Shown here: positions 1 through 4,382 of the stretch, piece after piece
Layout of the letters: each line of letters starts with the position of its first letter
Numbering within the stretch: the stretch's first letter is position 1
Source of the DNA: Pirellulales bacterium
Lineage (GTDB): Bacteria > Planctomycetota > Planctomycetia > Pirellulales > Thermoguttaceae
Direction of reading: 5' to 3'
Length of the DNA: 6,364 bases
Assembly: GCA_030605745.1 (NCBI GenBank)
Contig: JAUWHT010000333.1
Coordinates: 1 to 6,364 of the forward strand
Notes under the pieces: model-generated
Told to the model about the DNA's origin: nothing
What the model saw: the letters and a program-made list of their open reading frames with translations, nothing else
The model's database searches: none
Translations under genes and position numbers: made by a program

Positions 1-13
1 TAGTAAGCTGCAT
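1..13 (-). CDS. Start of an unidentified gene leaving the left edge (partial)
   Basis: Reading the minus strand, an ATG at 13-11 is followed by codons for Gln, Leu and Thr before the window ends, so only M-Q-L-T is visible. The call rests on the ribosome binding site: a perfect AAGGAGG (27-21) lies 7 bases before the ATG, the best Shine-Dalgarno in the window. The preceding minus-strand gene (the PQQ-like protein) ends at 241, so 227 bases separate them and this gene probably has its own promoter, although read-through is possible. The product cannot be named. Confidence 0.55.
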
Positions 14-20
14 GGGTCGG

Positions 21-27
21 CCTCCTT
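21..27 (-). promoter_or_regulatory. Ribosome binding site of the left-edge gene
   Basis: The minus strand reads AAGGAGG here, fully complementary to the canonical anti-Shine-Dalgarno, with a 7-base spacer to the ATG at 13. It is the main reason for believing that a gene starts at position 13. Confidence 0.6.
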
Positions 28-147
28 GCCTGCGGGAATGTTTTGTGACGGTTGAATCACATGCTATCCCAAATTGGCCTGGAGGCCGATACCATTTCAG
101 CTACATTTCGAGCCCGAAAATGTGCAAAACTTGAACTTAGTTCTTAC

Positions 148-177
148 TTGACAAAACCACCATGGAATAATCATAAT
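148..177 (+). promoter_or_regulatory. Candidate sigma70-type promoter, plus strand
   Basis: TTGACA (148-153, perfect -35) and CATAAT (172-177, 5 of 6 to the -10) are 18 bases apart on the plus strand. By sequence it is the best promoter match in the window, yet no plus-strand gene follows: it points into the 3' end of the PQQ-like gene in antisense. It may drive a short or antisense RNA, or be a chance match in an AT-rich patch. Confidence 0.3.
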
Positions 178-203
178 TTACAGGGATGGTTCCACCCCGT
201 CAA
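175..203 (-). promoter_or_regulatory. Candidate sigma70-type promoter, minus strand
   Basis: On the minus strand TTGACG (203-198, 5 of 6 to the -35 consensus) is followed after 17 bases by TAAATT (180-175, 4 of 6 to the -10 consensus). It would give the left-edge gene a leader of about 155 bases. A better -10 match, TATGAT (175-170), lies too far away (22 bases). The AT-rich setting helps, but planctomycete promoters are poorly defined, so this is a weak inference. Confidence 0.3.
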
Positions 204-228
204 CAACGACGGCTCCCGAGTTGTTTTT
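202..228 (+). terminator. Candidate terminator-like hairpin with T-run, plus strand
   Basis: AACAAC (202-207) pairs with GTTGTT (220-225). Inside, CGG (210-212) pairs with CCG (216-218) around a CTC loop, and the stem runs into TTTTTCG (224-230). The T-run is on the plus strand only, so this would stop plus-strand transcription and not the PQQ-like gene. A competing hairpin, CCGTC (197-201) with GACGG (208-212), shares part of the sequence. The AT-rich lower stem makes it weak. Confidence 0.25.
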
Positions 229-240
229 CGTTTCCTCGCC

Positions 241-1752
241 CTACGGGCGGCTGAAGCAGAGAACGTTGCCATCGCGGGTGGAAAGGTACAATCGCCTGTT
301 CGCCGCGATCATCCCATCGAAGACCGGCGGGCTGTCGAGCTTGTACTCGGCCAGCTTCTTGCCGTCGGCGGCCGACACCGCCCATAGTAGGGCGCCTTTT
401 CGGCCCTCGAAGGCGGCCATCGGGTCGTCCGGATCGAGCACGTCCGGCGGCCCGGCAACAAACAATGTTTCATCCGCAAGCACCATCGCCCGGACGCGCA
501 TCGGCGCCCACTGGGCCCATTTCGGCGGTCGGGCGCGTGTGAACCCCGTACCCTTGTCGAGTTCATAGGTGAAATTGTCATGCCTGTCGGTGAATCGGTG
601 TCCCCGGTAATCGTATGGGGGCACCTTAACCTCGGGCAGCCACTTCACGGGCCTTGGCGCGCCGGGTTGGCCGAAAAGGATCGGTTCGTTGTCGGCCGCG
701 TCGGCGAACAGCATGTATCCAGTGGTCCCGGGGAAGAACATGGGGCTGTGTATGTTTCGCTTTGTATAGCACTTGACGGCATACGTGGTCGAGTCGTCAA
801 AGACCAAGAGTTGCCCGCTCTTGGGCGCCTGGTTGGCGATGTAGTATCCGGGCCACCGCCGGGAGTACATCCAAAAGGTGCGATTCCACCATGAATCGTC
901 CAGGAACCCCGCGGTGGCAAACAGGTGCAGGCCGACGCTCTTGTCGCCTAGTTTGGTGATGTACGGCGTCTCTTGCACGGTCAAGTTGCGGTAGCATCGG
1001 AAGTGGTGGCCCGGGCTGATGAGGTTATGGACCTCGATGGTTCTCTTGAGTTGGCCGGTCAGCGGATCGTATCCAACCCTGCGTGCCCCGGACCAGACCA
1101 ACCCATCGGCCACAAAAAGGTCAGGGGGATTCGCCACTCCCGGCCCTTTACCCCCGGGGCCCGTCCACAGGGTTTTCCCGGTTTCCGCTGAAAACGCCTC
1201 CAGCTTCTTGGGACCCAGGAACAACACCACTTCTTTGTTCACGACGAGCGTTGCAGCCGTCCCCATTATGCCTCCTTTTCCTCCTTCGTTTGGCGCGCGC
1301 CACAACTCCGCGCCCGTTTTCAGATTCAGACAGACGATTTCCTTGTAGTTGTGGAAGAAGACGCGATCGCCTTCAACTGCCAGGGACAACGGCAGGATTC
1401 GCTCGGCCGGCTTTTTCCAAAGGAGCACACCGTTAAACGCGTCCCGGGCAACGAGCGACCACATGGCGGTCAGCCTCTCGTCGGTTATGCCCGTGAGGCC
1501 CTCATCAAGAATGTAGAAAATCCGCCCGCCGGCGGAAACCAGCGCGCAGACGCTGGTATCGATCTCGTGGCTTCTGCAATACAGCGGCTTCGCAACCCAC
1601 TGCATGTGCCGCGGCGGTCCCACCAGTGTATCCTGGGCCACGGCATTGCCGCTGGCGGCAGCCTCCGCACCGCCCAGAACACCTACGCACACGAAAAATG
1701 CTACGGTGGACACGATCCCCATAGCCCCAATTCCTTGCATTGTTCTCAACAT
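241..1752 (-). CDS. Secreted PQQ-like beta-propeller repeat protein (503 aa)
   Basis: This is an exported protein of the PQQ/quinoprotein-like beta-propeller class seen in planctomycetes. Residues 1-40 look like a Sec signal peptide: Arg3, then a hydrophobic core (about 13-29) and an Ala-rich exit (AEAAASGNAVAQ). Propeller-strand signatures of the type x-G-x-x-L-W occur at 104-113 (DAFNGVLLWK), 143-151 (NLKTGAELW) and 188-196 (SAETGKTLW), and weaker ones around 228-238 and 452-500. Residues 278-340 (LFATAGFLDDSWWNRTFW, PGYYIANQAPKSGQLLVFDD, NIHSPMFFPG) match, from memory, the C-terminal half of much longer planctomycete PQQ proteins; those usually begin with another propeller or a methyltransferase-like domain that is absent here. 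No PQQ cofactor site or catalytic residue can be named, so a structural, binding or oxidoreductase role all remain possible. ATG 1752 is preferred over ATG 1740 because it keeps Arg3 in the signal n-region; the upstream GGGAA is a weak Shine-Dalgarno. Confidence 0.88.
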   Translation of the reverse strand: MLRTMQGIGAMGIVSTVAFFVCVGVLGGAEAAASGNAVAQDTLVGPPRHMQWVAKPLYCRSHEIDTSVCALVSAGGRIFYILDEGLTGITDERLTAMWSLVARDAFNGVLLWKKPAERILPLSLAVEGDRVFFHNYKEIVCLNLKTGAELWRAPNEGGKGGIMGTAATLVVNKEVVLFLGPKKLEAFSAETGKTLWTGPGGKGPGVANPPDLFVADGLVWSGARRVGYDPLTGQLKRTIEVHNLISPGHHFRCYRNLTVQETPYITKLGDKSVGLHLFATAGFLDDSWWNRTFWMYSRRWPGYYIANQAPKSGQLLVFDDSTTYAVKCYTKRNIHSPMFFPGTTGYMLFADAADNEPILFGQPGAPRPVKWLPEVKVPPYDYRGHRFTDRHDNFTYELDKGTGFTRARPPKWAQWAPMRVRAMVLADETLFVAGPPDVLDPDDPMAAFEGRKGALLWAVSAADGKKLAEYKLDSPPVFDGMIAANRRLYLSTRDGNVLCFSRP

Positions 1753-1764
1753 GGTTCAGTTCCC

Positions 1765-1792
1765 GTTATAGTAAGAGCCACCGGCATCGCAA
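1765..1792 (-). promoter_or_regulatory. Candidate promoter of the PQQ-like gene
   Basis: On the minus strand TTGCGA (1792-1787, 4 of 6) and TATAAC (1770-1765, 5 of 6) are 16 bases apart. Transcription would start near 1758, only about 6 bases before ATG 1752, giving an almost leaderless message; with the alternative ATG at 1740 the leader would be about 18 bases. The position fits a promoter, but the match is inferred by eye. Confidence 0.35.
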
Positions 1793-1928
1793 GTTCTCGC
1801 AAGCGGCAAAGAGGCTCCATCTTCCCTTTGTCCCACGATTGTCTTCTATCACATACACTTCGTTGGCAGTCTATATGGCCTGGTCTCACCCAGAAGGCCC
1901 CCACAATCGCTACGGTCGCGATAACCTG

Positions 1929-1975
1929 CGGTGTTCTCGTAAGAGTTTCCGGTTCAGACGGTGTTCGCGTTAAGA
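1929..1975. repeat. Pair of direct repeats 30 bases apart
   Basis: CGGTGTTCTCGTAAGA (1929-1944) recurs as CGGTGTTCGCGTTAAGA (1959-1975). The first eight bases are identical, and the rest differs by one substitution and one inserted T. The start-to-start distance of 30 bases is close to three helical turns, which would suit two protein binding sites on one DNA face. The pair lies about 180-220 bases upstream of the PQQ-like start. A decayed tandem duplication is an equally good reading. Confidence 0.4.
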
Positions 1976-2011
1976 CCGTTGGAAGCGTTTTACGATGACT
2001 AAGTTGCGCTG

Positions 2012-2031
2012 GGGAGATAGAGAGATCTCCC
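2012..2031. repeat. Hairpin GGGAGAT/ATCTCCC
   Basis: A perfect 7-bp inverted repeat, GGGAGAT (2012-2018) and ATCTCCC (2025-2031), encloses the 6-base loop AGAGAG. There is no T-run on either strand, so it is not an intrinsic terminator. It may be a binding palindrome or chance. Confidence 0.35.
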
Positions 2032-2310
2032 GACCGCCGGTACAATCTTCCGTCGGAGCTGGGCATTGGGGTGACCACTGCGACGAGTGCGAGTGCCGAA
2101 CACTGATCGGAGATAGGACTGCTCGGCTGCGTGCCCTGCTTGGAAGACCGGGATTCGCTTCCCCGTGGCTTCTGGGTGGCTGATTTCCTCAGGGCGCTAG
2201 GAAGCACGCCGGCAGTCCTGTTTCTGTTTTCTGTGCGCCGATGCCGCCGGGACAAGCCCCACGGCTCACAATCTACCCCCCATTTGTCGCATGGCCCTGC
2301 CCCCACCCGA

Positions 2311-2337
2311 CCGTGGCTGCCCGGCAAGCAGCCATGG
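2311..2337. repeat. Strong 10-bp hairpin in the intergenic region
   Basis: CCGTGGCTGC (2311-2320) pairs with GCAGCCATGG (2328-2337) over ten positions, nine Watson-Crick and one G-U, around the 7-base loop CCGGCAA. No T-run follows on either strand. It lies just upstream of the candidate promoter of the TPR gene, so it could be a terminator-like end of an unseen transcript, a regulatory stem or a protein binding palindrome. Confidence 0.45.
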
Positions 2338-2344
2338 ACCCCTC

Positions 2345-2373
2345 TTGAATTCCGCCGGCCGACCAATTAGGAT
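2345..2373 (+). promoter_or_regulatory. Candidate promoter of the TPR-HAL2-hemL cluster
   Basis: TTGAAT (2345-2350, 4 of 6) and TAGGAT (2368-2373, 4 of 6) are separated by 17 bases. Transcription would start near 2380, about 40 bases before ATG 2422, a normal leader length. The hexamers are only moderate matches. Confidence 0.28.
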
Positions 2374-2388
2374 TGGTTGTAAGGTCGG
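2359..2388. promoter_or_regulatory. Nested inverted repeats overlapping the candidate -10
   Basis: ACCAAT (2362-2367) and ATTGGT (2372-2377) form a perfect 6-bp palindrome around TAGG. CCGACC (2359-2364) and GGTCGG (2383-2388) form a second 6-bp inverted repeat around it. The two share ACC, so as RNA they would be alternative stems; as DNA they overlap the putative -10 element, where an operator would sit. The symmetry is seen directly; the regulatory role is inferred. Confidence 0.35.
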
Positions 2389-2408
2389 TTATTGCGTGGG
2401 CAGGCATT

Positions 2409-2413
2409 GGAGG
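2409..2413 (+). promoter_or_regulatory. Ribosome binding site fixing the TPR gene start
   Basis: GGAGG lies 8 bases upstream of ATG 2422. The frame is open further back to a TTG at 2392, but that codon has no Shine-Dalgarno and would put ten non-hydrophobic residues before the signal peptide, so ATG 2422 is the start. Confidence 0.7.
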
Positions 2414-2421
2414 CAGTTGCC

Positions 2422-3369
2422 ATGTATCGGAGTATGAGTCTGATTCTGCTGGCCGGCGGCCTGGTACTGCTGTCGGCCGTGTCGGTTCACGCCCAGGATG
2501 CTGTCTTGGGACAGATGTACGGAAACGGCGTGCACGCCTATTTCTCGCGGGATTACGTCAAGGCCCACGAGCACTTAACCGCTGCGGTCGACGGCGGCGC
2601 CGGGGATCCACGCTGCTACTACTTCCGCGGGTTGGCCTACCTGAAGCTGGGCCGCGAGACGGAAGCCAGTATGGATTTCGAGAAAGGGGCCAAGCTGGAA
2701 AGCCGCGACGTGAACAGGTTCTACAACGTGGGCAGATCGCTGGAGCGAGTCCAGGGCCGCCAGCGATTGTTGCTCGAGCAACATCGCGTTAAAGCCCGAA
2801 TGGCCGCGCTCCAGCGGGCCGAAGACATCCGCAAGGTACGCTACGAGCAGATTCGTGAGCAACAGAGCAGGACCTTGCAGGAGCAAGCGGAGGCGGCACC
2901 CGAGGCACCGGCCAAACTGCCGGCCGAGCCGGCTGCCAAGCCGACCGCCGACGATCCTTTTGCAGTCGGCCCGCTGGATGAACCCGCCGAAAAACCGACC
3001 GAAGAAACCGCTAAACCTGCGGAAGAACTTGCTGAACCTGCGGAAGAACCTACCGAGAAACTGCTCGAAGAACCGGCGGCCGACCCGTTCGCCGTTCCAG
3101 GCGAAGAGCCCGCTGAAAAACCGGCCGAGGAACCACCCGCCGAGGAACCGCCGGCCGAGAAGCCCGACGACGGGGACAACCCATTCCAGGATGAGCCGGC
3201 GACTGACAAAAAGCCGGCTGCAGAGGAAGAGCCGACGGCCGACGAGGAACCCGCGATAGAGGAAAAACAGGCGGCCGACGAGGAACCAGCCACAGAGGAT
3301 GAGGCAGCGGTGCCGAAGCCACCCGCCAAGAAGGCGGATGTCGATCCGGCGGACCCCTTTGCCCAGTAG
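2422..3369 (+). CDS. Secreted TPR-like protein with acidic Pro/Glu/Ala repeat tail (315 aa)
   Basis: An exported protein of unknown role. Residues 1-24 are a clear Sec signal peptide (MYRSMSLILLAGGLVLLSAV, then signal peptidase I site V-H-A before Gln25); there is no lipobox Cys, so it is not a lipoprotein. Residues 33-95 look like one to two tetratricopeptide helix pairs (GNGVHAYFSRDYVKAHEHL, then CYYFRGLAYLKLGRETEA and DFEKGAKLE), usually a protein-binding scaffold. Residues 104-158 are charged, Gln/Arg/Glu-rich and probably a coiled coil. Residues 158-315 are low complexity, built of E-E-P, A-E-E-P and A-E-K-P units, acidic and probably disordered. The motif DPFA occurs at 178-181, 221-224 and 311-314, the last nearly at the C-terminus, with a related NPF at 253-255. 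The stop TAG is fused to the next gene (TAGTGATG), indicating co-translation with the nucleotidase. A periplasmic or envelope-spanning scaffold is possible; no enzyme motif is visible. Confidence 0.88.
   Translation: MYRSMSLILLAGGLVLLSAVSVHAQDAVLGQMYGNGVHAYFSRDYVKAHEHLTAAVDGGAGDPRCYYFRGLAYLKLGRETEASMDFEKGAKLESRDVNRFYNVGRSLERVQGRQRLLLEQHRVKARMAALQRAEDIRKVRYEQIREQQSRTLQEQAEAAPEAPAKLPAEPAAKPTADDPFAVGPLDEPAEKPTEETAKPAEELAEPAEEPTEKLLEEPAADPFAVPGEEPAEKPAEEPPAEEPPAEKPDDGDNPFQDEPATDKKPAAEEEPTADEEPAIEEKQAADEEPATEDEAAVPKPPAKKADVDPADPFAQ
2893..3366 (+). repeat. Low-complexity Glu/Pro/Ala coding repeat
   Basis: This part of the TPR gene is built from degenerate repeats of GAA-GAA-CC and GCC-GAG-like codons encoding the acidic tail (residues 158-315). 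The unit length is irregular (about 4-8 codons). The composition keeps the antisense frames free of stop codons, which creates long false minus-strand open frames rich in Ser/Gly. Such tracts change length easily by slippage or recombination. Confidence 0.7.
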
Positions 3370-3371
3370 TG

Positions 3372-4349
3372 ATGTTCGACTCGAAAGAGGCCCGGTTCGC
3401 GCTGGATGCCGTGCGCAAGGCGGTGGAGTTGGTCCGCCAGGTCCAGCGGGAAATGGTTGCTCCGGCGCTGACTAAGAAGGATCGGTCGCCGGTCACGGTG
3501 GCCGATTTTGCTGCCCAGGCGGTGGTGGGATACCTGCTGGGTGAGGAGTTTGGCGACGATCCGCTGGTTGGCGAGGAAGACGCCGGCGAGCTGCGCGATG
3601 CAGAGCAGCGTGGGACGCTTTTGCAGGTGACGCAGTTTGTCGGCCGGATGGTTGCCGGGGCGACGCCCGAGGCGGTTTGCCGCTGGATCGACCGTGGTGG
3701 CGCAGAGCCGGCCGCGCGGTTCTGGACGCTCGATCCGGTAGACGGCACCAAGGGTTTCTTGCGCGGCGAGCAGTACGTGGTGGCCTTGGCCCTGGTGGTC
3801 GAAGGACAGGTGCAGCTTGGCGTGCTGGGTTGCCCAAACCTGAGCGATGGCTGCCGAGACGAGATCGACGGGCCAGGTTCGTTGGTGTGTGCCGTCGCCG
3901 GCGAGGGCACGTGGACGACCCCGATGGGCGGCGGCAAGTTCCAACGGCTTAGGGTCTCCGGCCGCGACGACCCGGCCGAGGCCAGGCTGCTCCGCTCGGT
4001 TGAATCGGGCCATACCAACGTCGAGTCGATCGGCCGGTTCGTCAGGGCCATGGGCATCGAGGCCGATCCGGCGCTGATGGACAGCCAGGCCAAGTACGCC
4101 GTGCTGGCCGCCGGAGCGGGCGATCTGCTGCTGCGGCTGCTTTCGCCAGCCAAGCCCGACTATCGTGAAAAGATCTGGGACAACGCCGCCGGATCGCTGG
4201 TGGTGCAGGAGGCCGGCGGGCGTGTCTCCGACATCGACGGCAAGCCGCTGGATTTCACTCAAGGCCGGACACTGGCCGCCAACCGCGGCCTGCTAGCGTC
4301 CAACGGCCAACTCCACGACACAGCCCTGAAGGCGCTCAAGAGCACCTGA
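3372..4349 (+). CDS. HAL2/SAL1-type 3'(2'),5'-bisphosphate nucleotidase (325 aa)
   Basis: A member of the inositol monophosphatase-like metal-dependent phosphatase superfamily, HAL2 branch. The expected reaction is hydrolysis of cytosolic 3'-phosphoadenosine 5'-phosphate (PAP) to AMP, removing the toxic by-product of sulfate reduction and sulfotransfer. Signatures in order: SPVTVADF (39-46, with Asp45), VGEED (66-70, Glu68, Glu69 and Asp70), the metal-binding DPVDGTKGFLRGEQY (121-135, Asp121 and Asp124), LGVLGCPN (149-156), MDSQAKY (236-242) and IWDNAAG with QEAGG (268-283, Asp270). The blocks TKGFLRG, GCPN and MDSQAKY are typical of yeast Hal2 and plant SAL1 and not of short E. coli CysQ (about 246 aa); the length of 325 also fits HAL2 (about 350). 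All catalytic residues are present. The start follows the upstream TAG directly: the track TAGTGATG offers GTG 3369 or ATG 3372, and ATG is chosen. No strong Shine-Dalgarno is present, so translation is probably coupled. Activity on inositol 1,4-bisphosphate is also known in this family. Confidence 0.92.
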   Translation: MFDSKEARFALDAVRKAVELVRQVQREMVAPALTKKDRSPVTVADFAAQAVVGYLLGEEFGDDPLVGEEDAGELRDAEQRGTLLQVTQFVGRMVAGATPEAVCRWIDRGGAEPAARFWTLDPVDGTKGFLRGEQYVVALALVVEGQVQLGVLGCPNLSDGCRDEIDGPGSLVCAVAGEGTWTTPMGGGKFQRLRVSGRDDPAEARLLRSVESGHTNVESIGRFVRAMGIEADPALMDSQAKYAVLAAGAGDLLLRLLSPAKPDYREKIWDNAAGSLVVQEAGGRVSDIDGKPLDFTQGRTLAANRGLLASNGQLHDTALKALKST

Positions 4350-4379
4350 GGGTCAGACCTCAAGGACTCTTAAGGACTC
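4347..4379 (+). promoter_or_regulatory. Spacer with stem-loop and duplicated AAGGACTC before hemL
   Basis: The 33-base gap begins with an inverted repeat, TGAGG (4347-4351) and CCTCA (4358-4362), that includes the nucleotidase stop codon. It is followed by two exact copies of AAGGACTC (4362-4369 and 4372-4379) with a 10-base period. The second copy supplies the Shine-Dalgarno AAGGA (4372-4376), 6 bases from ATG 4383; the first duplicates it one helical turn upstream. There is no T-run, so this is not an intrinsic terminator and read-through into hemL is expected. Confidence 0.5.
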
Positions 4380-4382
4380 ACG

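Larger units (their letters stand above)
1753..2421. other. Divergent intergenic region without a convincing gene
   Basis: These 669 bases separate the minus-strand PQQ-like gene from the plus-strand TPR gene. Open frames crossing them (for example a minus-strand frame over 1746-2366) have no recognisable domain, begin with non-ATG codons lacking a Shine-Dalgarno, and read as Arg/Ser/Pro-rich noise. The region holds promoter-like sites next to both flanking genes, a 30-bp-spaced direct repeat (1929-1975) and hairpins at 1906-1922, 2012-2031, 2311-2337 and 2359-2388. I see no tRNA, rRNA or known riboswitch. Gene decay or an unannotated small RNA cannot be excluded. Confidence 0.6.

Noticed and set aside
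1351..1998. Plus-strand open frame of 215 codons antisense to the PQQ-like gene
   Set aside because: It is mostly antisense to a clear signal-peptide-bearing gene, has no recognisable domain, and has no start signal.
1746..2366. Minus-strand open frame of 206 codons filling the divergent intergenic region
   Set aside because: It starts at a TTG without a Shine-Dalgarno, overlaps the PQQ-like start, and shows no domain, signal peptide or coding-like composition. I kept it only as a possibility of decay.
1753..2421. tRNA, riboswitch or CRISPR in the divergent intergenic region
   Set aside because: There is no GGTTCRANNCC-type T-loop, no cloverleaf with an acceptor stem and no regularly spaced repeat series. 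Only one repeat pair and isolated hairpins are visible.
3050..4153. Second long minus-strand open frame (367 codons)
   Set aside because: It is another antisense shadow, Arg/Pro/Ser-rich, with no domain and no ribosome binding site.
2841..4262. Long minus-strand open frame (473 codons) opposite the TPR and HAL2 genes
   Set aside because: It is antisense to two genes with clear homology and signal features. Its Ser/Gly/Ala runs come from the reverse complement of the Glu/Pro/Ala codon repeat, which lacks stops by composition.
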